NCBI GenBank assembly: GCA_963792885.1
Contig: CAWBXX010000003.1
Coordinates: forward strand, 496,001-560,000
Direction of reading: 5' to 3'
Origin: DASWJZ01 sp963792885
GTDB lineage: Bacteria; Pseudomonadota; Alphaproteobacteria; Rhizobiales; Afifellaceae
DNA: 64,000 nucleotides
This document shows, one piece after another, positions 17,428 through 25,844 of the stretch. Position numbers and translations under genes: made by a program. Every line of letters starts with the position of its first letter. Position 1 is the first letter of the stretch. The notes under the pieces are model-generated. The model was not told where the DNA came from. It saw only the letters and a list, made by a program, of their open reading frames with translations, and searched no databases.

Positions 17428-17913
17428 TTAGGCGCCGGCCTCCGCCGGCTCCGCGGTCTTCGGTACGGTGACGGTGCCGCCGGCCTTCTCCACCGCCGCG
17501 ATCGCCGGGCCCGAGGCGCCCGCGACGTCAAACGTGAGCTTGGCCTTCGGCGCGGCGCCGCCCAGGAGACGCACGCCATCCTTGACGCGACGGATGATCC
17601 CGGCCGCCTTCAAAGCTTCCGCGTCGATCGTCTTGCCCGTATCGAGCTTGCCCGCCTCGATCGCCGCCGCGATCCGGTCGAGTCCGACCTCCACGAAGGT
17701 CTTGCGGAAGATGTTTGTGAAGCCGCGCTTCGGGAGGCGTCGATGGAGCGGCATCTGTCCGCCCTCGAAGCCCTTGATGGCGACGCCGGAGCGCGCCGTC
17801 TGGCCCTTGCCGCCGCGGCCGCCGGTCTTGCCGCGGCCCGAGCCGATGCCCCGACCGATCCGCTTGCGGCTCTTGACCGCCCCGGCCTTGTCGGAAAGTT
17901 CGTTGAGCTTCAT
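17428..17913 (-). CDS. rplO: 50S ribosomal protein L15
   Basis: L15 of 161 residues. The start MKLNELSDKAGAVKSRKRIG and the glycine/lysine-rich RGIGSGRGKTGGRGGKGQTAR core are diagnostic, followed by FEGGQMPLHRRLPKRGF. The C-terminus has an alphaproteobacterial Ala/Glu-rich extension (KTAEPAEAGA). Confidence 0.97.
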   Translation of the reverse strand: MKLNELSDKAGAVKSRKRIGRGIGSGRGKTGGRGGKGQTARSGVAIKGFEGGQMPLHRRLPKRGFTNIFRKTFVEVGLDRIAAAIEAGKLDTGKTIDAEALKAAGIIRRVKDGVRLLGGAAPKAKLTFDVAGASGPAIAAVEKAGGTVTVPKTAEPAEAGA

Positions 17914-17944
17914 TGGGTTAGTCCCGGATTCTCGAATCTGTTGT

Positions 17945-18133
17945 TCAGCGCTCTTCGACGACGCGGACGAGATGATGCACCTTCGCGATCATCCCACGCG
18001 TAGCCGGGTTGTCCTTGAGCGTCGAGCGGCGATGCAGCCGGTTCAGCCCGAGCCCGATCAGCGTGTCGCGCTGGTCGAAACGGCGGCGGATCGGGCTCCC
18101 GATCTGCTCGACGACGATGGTCTTGTCGGCCAT
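17945..18133 (-). CDS. rpmD: 50S ribosomal protein L30
   Basis: L30 of 62 residues. It starts MADKTIVVEQIGSPIRRRFDQ, then LIGLGLNRLHRRSTLKD and ends MIAKVHHLVRVVEE, a standard L30. The same reading frame runs back into the wrong frame of rpsE, so ATG 18133 must be chosen by homology. Eleven bases after the rpsE stop. Confidence 0.95.
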   Translation of the reverse strand: MADKTIVVEQIGSPIRRRFDQRDTLIGLGLNRLHRRSTLKDNPATRGMIAKVHHLVRVVEER

Positions 18134-18144
18134 GGCGGTCCCTC

Positions 18145-18730
18145 TCAGCCTTCCGCCGTCGCGGCAGCGGCGTCCGCATCGCGGCGGCGCGCCTGCAGCG
18201 TCGAGACCTTGATGCCGCGGCGCGCGGCGACGCCGCGCGGGCTGTCTTCGCGCTTCAGCGCGTCGAACGTGGCGCGCACCATGTTGTAGGGGTTCGATGT
18301 CCCCATCGACTTCGCAACGATGTCCTGAATGCCGAGCGTCTCGAAGACGGCGCGCATCGGACCGCCGGCGATGATGCCGGTGCCCGGCTCCGCCGCGCGC
18401 AGGATGACCTTGCCGGCGCCGTGGCGGCCGGCCACGTCGTGATGGAGCGTGCGGCCTTCGCGGAGCGGCACGCGGATCAGACCCGCGCTTCGCCGCCTCG
18501 GTCGCCTTGCGGATAGCCTCGGGCACCTCGCGCGCCTTGCCGTGGCCGAAGCCGACCCGGCCGCGCTGATCTCCGACGACCACGAGCGCTGCGAAACCGA
18601 AGCGCCGTCCGCCCTTCACCACCTTGGCGACGCGGTTGATGTGGACGAGCTTGTCGACGAATTCGCTATCGCGCTCCTCGCCGCGATCTCGATCCCTGCC
18701 GCGGTCCCGCCGGCGTCCGTGCTCTGACAT
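18145..18730 (-). CDS. rpsE: 30S ribosomal protein S5, one-base frameshift near 18482
   Basis: S5 of ~194 residues when repaired. The first frame, from ATG 18730, gives a Arg/Asp-rich leader then EFVDKLVHINRVAKVVKGGR and GHGKAREVPEAIRKATEAAKR. The continuation, PLREGRTLHHDVAGRHGAGKV, and GIIAGGPMRAVFETLGIQDI are in the next frame to the stop at 18145. The span is 586 bases, one over a multiple of three. The junction has a GGG run where GG restores the frame. S5 is essential, so this is read as a consensus error. Confidence 0.94.
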
Positions 18731-18782
18731 GTCGATCCGTCCGTTCTTCGATATGGGGTCGGCCCCGCGCTCGCGCGAGAGG

Positions 18783-19145
18783 TCAGAATTCCAGTCCGCC
18801 CTCGCGGGCGGCGTCGGCGAGCGCCTTGATGCGCCCGTGATAGATGTAGGAGCCGCGGTCGAAGACGACTTTGTCCACGCCCGCCGCCTTGGCCCGCTCC
18901 GCGAGGAGCTTGCCCACTTCCGTCGCGGCGGCCTTGTCGGCGCCCGTCTTCAATTTCTCGCGAAGCGGCTTCTCCAGGCTCGATGCCGCCGCGACCGTGC
19001 GGCCGTGCGCGTCATCGATGACCTGCGCGTAGATGTGCGAGGAGGAGCGGAACACCGAAAGGCGCGGACGCCCGCCCGCAGCCTTCCTCAGCGCCTTGCG
19101 CACGCGTGTCGCGCGCCGCGTCGATCCGAGTTTCTTCGTTGGCAT
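18783..19145 (-). CDS. rplR: 50S ribosomal protein L18
   Basis: L18 of 120 residues, a 5S rRNA binder. Recognised by RPRLSVFRSSSHIYAQVIDD and the C-terminal VVFDRGSYIYHGRIKALADAAREGGL. Lies between rplF and rpsE. Confidence 0.98.
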   Translation of the reverse strand: MPTKKLGSTRRATRVRKALRKAAGGRPRLSVFRSSSHIYAQVIDDAHGRTVAAASSLEKPLREKLKTGADKAAATEVGKLLAERAKAAGVDKVVFDRGSYIYHGRIKALADAAREGGLEF

Positions 19146-19154
19146 GGTCCCGAC

Positions 19155-19688
19155 CTACTTCTTCTTGCCTTCCTTGCGGAAGACGTACTCGCCGACGTAT
19201 TTCACGCCCTTGCCCTTGTAGGGCTCCGGCGGGCGCCAGCGGCGGATCTCCGCCGCCACCTGCCCGACCTTCTGCTTGTCGATGCCGCTGACGACGATCT
19301 CCGTCGGCTTCGGCGTCTCGATCTTGATCCCTTCCGGAATCGCGAACTTCACGTCGTGGCTGTAGCCGAGCGCGAGGTTCAGGTTCTTGCCTTCGACCTG
19401 CGCGCGGTAGCCGACGCCGCTGATCTCCAGACGCTGCTCGAAGCCGTCGGTGACGCCGACGAAGATGTTCTGCACCAGCGTGCGCGACAGGCCCCAGAGC
19501 GAGCGCGCTTCCTTCGACTGGTCGCGCGGCTCCACCTTGACGCCGGTATCCGTCATGGCGACGGCGACCTGATCGACGAGCGCGACGGCAAGCTGCCCCT
19601 TCGGGCCCTTCGCCGTCACCGTCTGTCCTTCGACGTTCGCCGTCACGCCCTTCGGCACCGGCACCGGTCTTTTGCCAATTCGCGACAT
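19155..19688 (-). CDS. rplF: 50S ribosomal protein L6
   Basis: L6 of 177 residues with two repeated domains. It begins MSRIGKRPVPVPKGV, has GVTDGFEQRLEISGVGYRA and ends in PEPYKGKGVKYVGEYVFRKEGKK, the conserved rRNA-binding C-terminus. Nine bases before rplR. Confidence 0.98.
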   Translation of the reverse strand: MSRIGKRPVPVPKGVTANVEGQTVTAKGPKGQLAVALVDQVAVAMTDTGVKVEPRDQSKEARSLWGLSRTLVQNIFVGVTDGFEQRLEISGVGYRAQVEGKNLNLALGYSHDVKFAIPEGIKIETPKPTEIVVSGIDKQKVGQVAAEIRRWRPPEPYKGKGVKYVGEYVFRKEGKKK

Positions 19689-19718
19689 CGTTCTACCCGT
19701 TTCCTTGTCGCACCGCCG

Positions 19719-20114
19719 CTAGAACACGCGGCAGAGCACTTCTCCGCCGACGTTCTGCAGCCGCGCCTCGTGGTCGGCCATGACGCCCTTCGGCGTCGAC
19801 AGGATCGACACGCCGAGCCCGTCGGCCACGCGCGGAATGCTCTTCACCGAGGAATAGACGCGCCGGCCCGGCTTCGACACCCGCACGATCTCGCGGATGA
19901 CCGGCTGGCCGTCGGAATACTTCAGCTCGATCTGGTATTCCGCCTTGCCGTTCAGCGCGACCTCCGAATACCCGCGGATGTAGCCCTCGCTCTGCAGCAC
20001 GTCGAGGACGCGCGCACGCATCATCGAGGCCGGTGTCGAGACGGTGGGCCGTTTCCTCATCTGGGCGTTGCGGATGCGTGTCAGCATGTCGCCGAGCGGA
20101 TCGTTCATCAACAT
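19719..20114 (-). CDS. rpsH: 30S ribosomal protein S8
   Basis: S8 of 131 residues, which in E. coli also represses the spc operon by binding mRNA near rplE. Family marks are DPLGDMLTRIRNAQM and the C-terminal GLGVSILSTPKGVMADHEARLQNVGGEVLC. The start MLMNDPLGD matches relatives; the second ATG two codons in is also possible. Confidence 0.97.
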   Translation of the reverse strand: MLMNDPLGDMLTRIRNAQMRKRPTVSTPASMMRARVLDVLQSEGYIRGYSEVALNGKAEYQIELKYSDGQPVIREIVRVSKPGRRVYSSVKSIPRVADGLGVSILSTPKGVMADHEARLQNVGGEVLCRVF

Positions 20115-20124
20115 CTCGTAATCC

Positions 20125-20430
20125 TCACCAGCTCGACTTCACCATGCCCGGGACTTTGCCTTCATTGCCCATCTGACGAAGGGCGATGCGGCTCATCTTG
20201 AGCTTGCGGTAGAAGCCGCGCGGACGGCCGGTCACCTCGCAGCGATTGCGTATGCGCGTCGGCGCAGAATTGCGCGGCAGCTCGGCGAGCTTCAGCCGCG
20301 CGCTGAACCGATCCTGATCGGAGAGGTTCGGATCGGCTGAATCAGCCTTCAGCTTCGCCCGCTTGGCGGCGTATTGCTTCGCCAGCCGCATGCGCCGCTT
20401 GTTCTTCTCGATCGCGCTAGTCTTCGCCAT
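20125..20430 (-). CDS. rpsN: 30S ribosomal protein S14 (zinc-free type)
   Basis: S14 of 101 residues. The long form without the CxxC zinc motif is shown by MAKTSAIEKNKRRMRLAKQY and the C-terminal RNRCEVTGRPRGFYRKLKMSR. Only one cysteine is present in the core, so no zinc knuckle. Lies between rplE and rpsH. Confidence 0.98.
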   Translation of the reverse strand: MAKTSAIEKNKRRMRLAKQYAAKRAKLKADSADPNLSDQDRFSARLKLAELPRNSAPTRIRNRCEVTGRPRGFYRKLKMSRIALRQMGNEGKVPGMVKSSW

Positions 20431-20453
20431 CGTTCAAACCTCTTTTCGTTCGG

Positions 20454-21032
20454 TCACTGCCGGAACGGGAAATTCATCGCGCCGAGCAGAGCCCGCGCTT
20501 CCTCGTCGGTGGTCGCCGTCGTGCAGATCACGACGTCCATGCCCCAGACCTGATCGACTTTGTCGTAGTTGATCTCGGGGAAGATGATGTGCTCCTTGAT
20601 ACCGAGCGCGTAGTTGCCCCGGCCGTCGAAGCTCTTCGGCGAGAGGCCCCGAAAGTCGCGCACGCGCGGCAGCGCCACGGTGACGAGCCGGTCGAGGAAC
20701 TCGAACATGCGCGCCTTCCTGAGCGTCACCTTGGCGCCGATCGGCATGCCCTCGCGCACCTTGAAGGTGGCGATCGATTGCCTGGCGCGCGTGATCACCG
20801 GCTTCTGCCCGGCGATCATGGCGAGGTCGTCGGCGGCGAGCTGTGCCTTCTTGGTGTCGGCGGTCAACTCGCCCACGCCCATGTTCAGCACGATCTTGTC
20901 GATGCGCGGCACGGCGTGCGGGTTCTTGTAGCCGAACTGCTCGTTCAGCTTCGGAATCACGACGTCGCGGTAATGCTTCTGTAGCCGCGGCTCGTAGTCC
21001 GAGCCGTTCGCGGCCTTCTCGGCCTCAGCCAT
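20454..21032 (-). CDS. rplE: 50S ribosomal protein L5
   Basis: L5 of 192 residues, contacts 5S rRNA and P-site tRNA. Recognised by YKNPHAVPRIDKIVLNMGVG, GAKVTLRKARMFEFLDRLV and NYALGIKEHIIFPEI. ATG 21032 overlaps the end of rplX by eight bases. The reading frame stays open well upstream inside rplX, but that part is not L5-like. Confidence 0.97.
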   Translation of the reverse strand: MAEAEKAANGSDYEPRLQKHYRDVVIPKLNEQFGYKNPHAVPRIDKIVLNMGVGELTADTKKAQLAADDLAMIAGQKPVITRARQSIATFKVREGMPIGAKVTLRKARMFEFLDRLVTVALPRVRDFRGLSPKSFDGRGNYALGIKEHIIFPEINYDKVDQVWGMDVVICTTATTDEEARALLGAMNFPFRQ

Positions 21033-21342
21033 TGATGGTCTCTCCGGAGCTCTTGGCGAACCGGACCTTGCGGCCGTCCGCCAGCATCTTGAAGCCGACC
21101 TTGGTCGGCTTGCCCGTCGTCGGATCGGCGAGCGCGATATTCGACAGGTGGATCGGCGCTTCCTTGCGGATGATGCCACCCTCCTGCGCCGCGGTCTGGC
21201 GCTGATGGCGCGACACCATGTTGACCCCGCGCACGAGCGCCCGGTTCTCCTTGGGCATCACCTTGATCACTTCGCCGGAGCGGCCCTTGTCGCGCCCGGT
21301 GATGACGACGACCTTGTCGCCCTTCCTGATCCGCGCCGCCAT
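21025..21342 (-). CDS. rplX: 50S ribosomal protein L24
   Basis: L24 of 105 residues with a KOW motif in GDKVVVITGRDKGRSGEVIKV, then ENRALVRGVNMVSRH and the C-terminal PTKVGFKMLADGRKVRFAKSSGE. The start ATG shares one base with the rplN stop (TGATG), which indicates translational coupling. Confidence 0.97.
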   Translation of the reverse strand: MAARIRKGDKVVVITGRDKGRSGEVIKVMPKENRALVRGVNMVSRHQRQTAAQEGGIIRKEAPIHLSNIALADPTTGKPTKVGFKMLADGRKVRFAKSSGETING

Positions 21343-21710
21343 CACAGCACCTCCGGCGCGAGCGAGATGATCTTCATGTGGTTCTTGGCGCGAAGCTCGC
21401 GCGGAACCGGGCCGAAGATGCGCGTGCCGACCGGTTCGGCCTTGTTGTCGATGAGCACGGCCGCGTTGCGGTCGAAGCGGATGACGCTTCCATCGGGACG
21501 GCGGATGTCCTTCGCCGTTCTGACCACGACCGCCTTCATCACGTCGCCCTTCTTCACCCGCCCCCGCGGAATTGCTTCCTTCACCGACACCACGATGATG
21601 TCGCCGACATGCGCATATTTGCGCTTCGAGCCGCCCAGCACCTTGATGCACTGCACCCGGCGCGCGCCGGAATTGTCCGCAACATCGAGGTTCGTCTGCA
21701 TCTGGATCAT
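21342..21710 (-). CDS. rplN: 50S ribosomal protein L14
   Basis: L14 of 122 residues. It starts MIQMQTNLDVADNSGARRVQ, contains GDVMKAVVVRTAKDIRRPDGS and ends HMKIISLAPEVL; all are near-invariant. First gene of the classical spc order, following rpsQ by 60 bases. Confidence 0.99.
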   Translation of the reverse strand: MIQMQTNLDVADNSGARRVQCIKVLGGSKRKYAHVGDIIVVSVKEAIPRGRVKKGDVMKAVVVRTAKDIRRPDGSVIRFDRNAAVLIDNKAEPVGTRIFGPVPRELRAKNHMKIISLAPEVL

Positions 21711-21770
21711 TGCGCGACGTCTTTCTTCCTAACGCGCGGACAGGCCGGGCCTGCCGCCGCTCGTTCCTTC

Positions 21771-22025
21771 TCAGCCCGCCGTCCCGGAGGCGCCTTCGGC
21801 GCCCACCACGACCCAGCGCTTCGTCTTGGAGATCGGCTTCAATTCCTCAATCGCCACCCGATCGCCGACCTTGAACTTGTTCTCCGGATCGTGCGCCTGG
21901 TACTTCTTCGTGCGGCGCACGGTCTTCTTCAGGATCGGGTGCGTGAAGCGCCGCTCGACATCGACCACCACGGTCTTGTCGGCCTTGTCGCTTACCACCA
22001 CGCCCGTCAGTACTCTCTTCGGCAT
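21771..22025 (-). CDS. rpsQ: 30S ribosomal protein S17
   Basis: S17 of 84 residues. It starts MPKRVLTGVVVSDKADKTVV and contains RRFTHPILKKTVRRTKKYQ and EELKPISKTKRWVVV, with an Ala/Gly tail. The open frame extends upstream into rpmC but ATG 22025 is the homologous start. Confidence 0.97.
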   Translation of the reverse strand: MPKRVLTGVVVSDKADKTVVVDVERRFTHPILKKTVRRTKKYQAHDPENKFKVGDRVAIEELKPISKTKRWVVVGAEGASGTAG

Positions 22026-22035
22026 AAGCCTCTCC

Positions 22036-22248
22036 TCAGCCCTTCGCCTCGGCCGCGCGCTTCTGGGCGGCAACCGTCTTGATGCGGGCGATGTCGCGGC
22101 GCACCTCGCGGATGCGCGCAGTCTTCTCAAGCTGCCCCGTCGCCGCCTGGAAGCGCAGGTTGAACTGCTCCTTCTTAAGGCTCGCCAGGTTGTCGCTCAG
22201 CTCATCGAGCGTCTTGGTGCGGATGTCCTCAGCCTTCATCGCCGTCAC
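22036..22248 (-). CDS. rpmC: 50S ribosomal protein L29
   Basis: L29 of 70 residues at the tunnel exit. Recognised by LSDNLASLKKEQFNLRFQAATGQLE and RREVRRDIARIKTV style residues (VRRDIARIKT). Overlaps rplP by four bases (ATGA). Confidence 0.96.
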   Translation of the reverse strand: MTAMKAEDIRTKTLDELSDNLASLKKEQFNLRFQAATGQLEKTARIREVRRDIARIKTVAAQKRAAEAKG

Positions 22249-22658
22249 TCCGCGATACGCGTCACGACGCGGGTACGGATCGGCAGCTTCGCCGCGCCGA
22301 GCCTCAGCGCCTCGCGCGCCGTCTCTTCATTGACGCCGTCGATCTCGAACATGATGCGGCCCGGGTGCACCCGCGCCACCCAGAGCTCCGGCGCGCCCTT
22401 GCCCTTGCCCATGCGCACCTCGGTCGGCTTCTTCGACACCGGCACGTCCGGGAAGATGCGGATCCAGACGCGACCCGAGCGCTTCATCTGGCGCGTGATG
22501 GCCCGCCGCGCCGCCTCGATCTGGCGCGCGGTCACACGCTCCGGTTCGAGCGCCTTCAGGCCGTACTCGCCGAAGTTCAGGATCGTCCCGCCCTTGGCGG
22601 TGCCGTGGATACGGCCCTTATGCGCCTTGCGAAACTTGGTGCGGTTCGGTTGCAGCAT
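22245..22658 (-). CDS. rplP: 50S ribosomal protein L16
   Basis: L16 of 137 residues, near the A-site tRNA elbow. It starts MLQPNRTKFRKAHKGRIHGT, with RQIEAARRAITRQMKRSGRVW and GKGKGAPELWVARVHPGRIMFE. ATGA overlap with rpmC. Confidence 0.98.
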   Translation of the reverse strand: MLQPNRTKFRKAHKGRIHGTAKGGTILNFGEYGLKALEPERVTARQIEAARRAITRQMKRSGRVWIRIFPDVPVSKKPTEVRMGKGKGAPELWVARVHPGRIMFEIDGVNEETAREALRLGAAKLPIRTRVVTRIAE

Positions 22659-22678
22659 CGTTCTGTTCTTTCAGTTCC

Positions 22679-23392
22679 CTACCCGCGTTCGGCGCCGTGG
22701 CCGCCGCCACGCCGCGTCGACTCGGTTCCTTCAAGCGCCCGCTTCTCCGAGCCGAACGGATCGTGCTCCAGGATCTCGCCTTTGAAGATCCAGACCTTCA
22801 CGCCGATCGTGCCGTAGGCCGTGTGCGCGGTCGCGTGGCCGTAGTCGATGTCAGCGCGCAGCGTATGGAGCGGCACCCGCCCCTCGCGGTACCATTCGCC
22901 GCGCGCGATTTCCGCCCCGCCAAGTCGACCTCCGCAACTGATGCGGATGCCCTGCGCGCCGAGCCGCATCGCCGACTGAACCGCACGCTTCATGGCGCGG
23001 CGGAAGGCGACGCGGCGCTCGAGCTGCTGCGCGATGGACTGAGCCACGAGGTGCGCGTCGATCTCCGGCTTACGGACTTCGACGATGTTGATGTGCACCT
23101 CGGAGCTCGTCATCGAGGCGACCTTCTTGCGAAGCTTCTCGATGTCGGCGCCCTTCTTGCCGATCACGATACCCGGCCTAGCCGTGTGGATCGTCACCCG
23201 GCACTTCTTGTGCGGGCGCTCCACGATGACGCGCGACACCGCCGCCTGCTTCAGGTCGTCCATCAGCGCGTCGCGGATGCGGACGTCCTCGTGCAGCAGG
23301 CTGCCGTATTCAGTCTTGTTGGCGAACCAGCGGGAGTCCCAGGTCTTGTTGATCCCGAGGCGGAGTCCGATCGGATTGACTTTCTGTCCCAT
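22679..23392 (-). CDS. rpsC: 30S ribosomal protein S3
   Basis: S3 of 237 residues at the mRNA entry tunnel. It starts MGQKVNPIGLRLGINKTWDS, carries the KH-domain GXXG in RPGIVIGKKGADIEKL, and the C-terminal domain with GRLGGAEIARGEWYREGRVPL. The tail is a Gly/Arg-rich extension. Confidence 0.98.
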   Translation of the reverse strand: MGQKVNPIGLRLGINKTWDSRWFANKTEYGSLLHEDVRIRDALMDDLKQAAVSRVIVERPHKKCRVTIHTARPGIVIGKKGADIEKLRKKVASMTSSEVHINIVEVRKPEIDAHLVAQSIAQQLERRVAFRRAMKRAVQSAMRLGAQGIRISCGGRLGGAEIARGEWYREGRVPLHTLRADIDYGHATAHTAYGTIGVKVWIFKGEILEHDPFGSEKRALEGTESTRRGGGHGAERG

Positions 23393-23402
23393 GCTCTTGT
23401 CC

Positions 23403-23783
23403 TCAGGCGCTTTCTTCGACTTCGCGCAGAACGACCGTCAAATTCGAGAACGGCTTCTGGATGCCCGCCACGCGGCCGCGTGCGCGCGGGTTGAACCGCT
23501 TCATCACGAGCGCCTTGCCGACATGCGCCTCGGCGACGACGAGATTGTCGACGTCGAGCTGATGATTGTTCTCAGCGTTCGCGATCGCGCTCTGCAGCGT
23601 CTTCCTGACCTGCCCGGCGATGCGCTTCTGCGAGAATTCCAGATCGGCGAGCGCTGTCGCGACCTTCTTGCCGCGGATCAGCTGGGCGACGAGGTTCAGC
23701 TTGCGCGGACTCGTGCGCACCACGCGCAGCACCGCCTGTGCCTCGTTGTCCTTGAGCGTCCGCTGGCGCTTCGGCTTGCCCAT
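23403..23783 (-). CDS. rplV: 50S ribosomal protein L22
   Basis: L22 of 126 residues, lining the exit tunnel. Recognised by RTSPRKLNLVAQLIRGKKV, NAENNHQLDVDNLVV and the loop FNPRARGRVAGIQKPFSNLTVVL. No insertion or deletion is evident in the tunnel loop linked to macrolide resistance. Confidence 0.98.
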   Translation of the reverse strand: MGKPKRQRTLKDNEAQAVLRVVRTSPRKLNLVAQLIRGKKVATALADLEFSQKRIAGQVRKTLQSAIANAENNHQLDVDNLVVAEAHVGKALVMKRFNPRARGRVAGIQKPFSNLTVVLREVEESA

Positions 23784-23784
23784 G

Positions 23785-24063
23785 CTATTCCCTCTTCGCC
23801 TTGCGGTCGCCCGAGTGCCCGTGGAACGACCGGGTCGGCGCGAATTCTCCGAACTTGTGGCCGATCATGTCCTCCGACACGAGCACGGGGATGTGCTTGT
23901 GTCCGTTGTAGACGCCGAAGGTGAGCCCGACGAACTGCGGAAGGACCGTGGAGCGACGGCTCCAGATCTTGATCACGTCGTTGCGACCGGAGTCGCGCGC
24001 CTTCTCCGCCTTCCTGAGAAGGTAACCGTCGAAGAACGGGCCTTTCCAAACTGACCGTGCCAC
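23785..24063 (-). CDS. rpsS: 30S ribosomal protein S19
   Basis: S19 of 92 residues. It starts MARSVWKGPFFDGYLLRK and contains TVLPQFVGLTFGVYNGHKHIPV and GHKFGEFAPTRSFHGHSGD, all near-invariant. One base separates its stop from the rplV start region. Confidence 0.98.
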   Translation of the reverse strand: MARSVWKGPFFDGYLLRKAEKARDSGRNDVIKIWSRRSTVLPQFVGLTFGVYNGHKHIPVLVSEDMIGHKFGEFAPTRSFHGHSGDRKAKRE

Positions 24064-24082
24064 GTCTTTCTCCTAACCCTGC

Positions 24083-24919
24083 CTAGCGGCCCTTGCGGGC
24101 GTGCCGCGCGCGCAGGATGTATTTCGTCGTTGACTTGTTGGTGCGGGTCTTCTTGCCCTTGGTCGGCTTGCCCCACGGTGTGACCGGATGCCGGCCGCCG
24201 GAGGTGCGTCCTTCGCCACCGCCATGCGGATGGTCGACCGGGTTCATGGCGACGCCACGAACCGACGGCCGCCAGCCGAGCCACCGGTTGCGCCCCGCCT
24301 TACCCAGCGAGATGTTGCCGTGATCGGGATTTGAGACCGCGCCGATCGTCGCCATGCACTCGCCGCTGACGAGCCGCTGTTCGCCGGAATTGAGCCGCAG
24401 GATCGCGTAACCTTGGTCGCGTCCGGCGATCTGCGCATAGGAGCCGGCGGCGCGCGCGATCTGTCCGCCGCGGCCAATCTTGAGCTCAACGTTATGCACG
24501 ATCGTGCCGACGGGGATGGAGCGAAGCGGCATGGCGTTGCCGGGTTTCACGTCCACCTGCTCGCCGGAGACGATGGTGTCGCCCTCCGCAAGCCGCTGCG
24601 GCGCGATGATGTAGGCGAGCTCGCCGTCCGTGTAGCGGATGAGCGCGATGAAGGCGGAGCGGTTCGGATCGTATTCGAGCCGCTCGACCTTCGCCGGCAC
24701 GTCGAACTTCCGCCGCTTGAAATCGATGATGCGATAGGCGCGCTTGTGGCCGCCGCCGCGACGGCGCGCCGTAAGCCGGCCGAGATTGTTGCGCCCGCCG
24801 CTCTTCGTCAGGCCCTCGGTCAGCGCCTTCTGCGGCTTGCCCTTGTAGAGGCGCGAGCGGTCGACCAGCGTGAGCTGGCGGCGGCCCGGTGTAGTCGGAT
24901 TGTATGTCTTGAGTGGCAT
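24083..24919 (-). CDS. rplB: 50S ribosomal protein L2
   Basis: L2 of 278 residues, at the peptidyl transferase centre. It starts MPLKTYNPTTPGRRQLTLVD, contains GGGHKRAYRIIDFKR and the C-terminal VRGVAMNPVDHPHGGGEG, which includes the conserved histidine (VDHPHGGG) implicated in peptidyl transfer. Confidence 0.99.
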   Translation of the reverse strand: MPLKTYNPTTPGRRQLTLVDRSRLYKGKPQKALTEGLTKSGGRNNLGRLTARRRGGGHKRAYRIIDFKRRKFDVPAKVERLEYDPNRSAFIALIRYTDGELAYIIAPQRLAEGDTIVSGEQVDVKPGNAMPLRSIPVGTIVHNVELKIGRGGQIARAAGSYAQIAGRDQGYAILRLNSGEQRLVSGECMATIGAVSNPDHGNISLGKAGRNRWLGWRPSVRGVAMNPVDHPHGGGEGRTSGGRHPVTPWGKPTKGKKTRTNKSTTKYILRARHARKGR

Positions 24920-24934
24920 CGTCGCGCGTCCCGC

Positions 24935-25228
24935 CTAAAGGCCTGTCGTCACGTCGATCGACTGGCCTTCGGCCAGTGTCACGACGGCTCTTTTGTAGCC
25001 GGTCTGTTTGCCGGTAACGCCGCGGAAGCGCTTCGCCTTGCCCGCCCGGTTCAGCGTGTTCACCGCTGTCACCTTGACGTTGAAAAGCAATTCGACCGCT
25101 GCCTTGATCTCAGGCTTCGTCGCCTTCGACGCGACACGGAACACCACTTTGTTATGCTCCGACGCAGCCGTCGACTTCTCGGTGATCACCGGCGAGATGA
25201 TCGTGTCGTAGTGCCTAAGCTCGGCCAT
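24935..25228 (-). CDS. rplW: 50S ribosomal protein L23
   Basis: L23 of 97 residues, docking site for trigger factor and SRP. It starts MAELRHYDTIISPVITEKS and contains KPEIKAAVELLFNVKVTAVNT. ATG 25228 overlaps the end of rplD by 14 bases; a longer upstream frame lies inside rplD and is not L23-like. Confidence 0.97.
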   Translation of the reverse strand: MAELRHYDTIISPVITEKSTAASEHNKVVFRVASKATKPEIKAAVELLFNVKVTAVNTLNRAGKAKRFRGVTGKQTGYKRAVVTLAEGQSIDVTTGL

Positions 25229-25844
25229 TGAACCGCTCCTCCAGCGCCTCGACCGCGGCCTTCGAAAGGACCAGCGTGTCGCGACGCAGGATGTCGTAGA
25301 CGTTGATGCCCTGGATCGGCAGCACGTCGATCCCGGTGATGTTGCGCGCGGCGCGCCCGAAGCCGGCGTCGATCTCTGAACCACCGACGATCAGCGCGTT
25401 GGAGAACCCGAGGCCCGCGAACTGCGCCACGAGCGCCTTGGTTTTCGCTTCCTTCGCGTTCAAGTCGTCGACGATAACGAGCGCGTCGGCCTTCGCCTTG
25501 GCGGAGAGCGCATGCTTCAGCGCGAGCGCCCGCACCTTCTTCGGCAGGCCGATCTCGTGCGAGCGCGCGACCGGGCCAAACGCCTTGCCGCCGCCACGGA
25601 ACTGCGGCGCTGCCTTGTTGCCGTGGCGGGCGCTGCCGGTCCCCTTCTGCCGGTACATCTTCTTCGACGTGGCCTTGATCTCGCCGCGCGTCTTGGACTT
25701 GTGCGTCCCGGCCTGCCGCTTTGCGAGCTGCCAGCGCACCATGCGCTGCAGGATGTCGGGGCGCGGCTCCAAGCCGAACACCGCATCGGAGAGGGTCAGC
25801 GTCCCCGCCGCTTTGCCGGCGAGCGTTTTCATCTTGATTTCCAT
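25215..25844 (-). CDS. rplD: 50S ribosomal protein L4
   Basis: L4 of 209 residues; in E. coli it also represses the S10 operon. It has QRMVRWQLAKRQAGTHKSKT, then RQKGTGSARHGNKAAPQFRGGG in the tunnel loop and INVYDILRRDTLVLSKAAVEAL. ATG 25844 shares one base with the rplC stop (TGATG). No leader matching the gammaproteobacterial S10 leader was recognised. Confidence 0.97.
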   Translation of the reverse strand: MEIKMKTLAGKAAGTLTLSDAVFGLEPRPDILQRMVRWQLAKRQAGTHKSKTRGEIKATSKKMYRQKGTGSARHGNKAAPQFRGGGKAFGPVARSHEIGLPKKVRALALKHALSAKAKADALVIVDDLNAKEAKTKALVAQFAGLGFSNALIVGGSEIDAGFGRAARNITGIDVLPIQGINVYDILRRDTLVLSKAAVEALEERFNGRA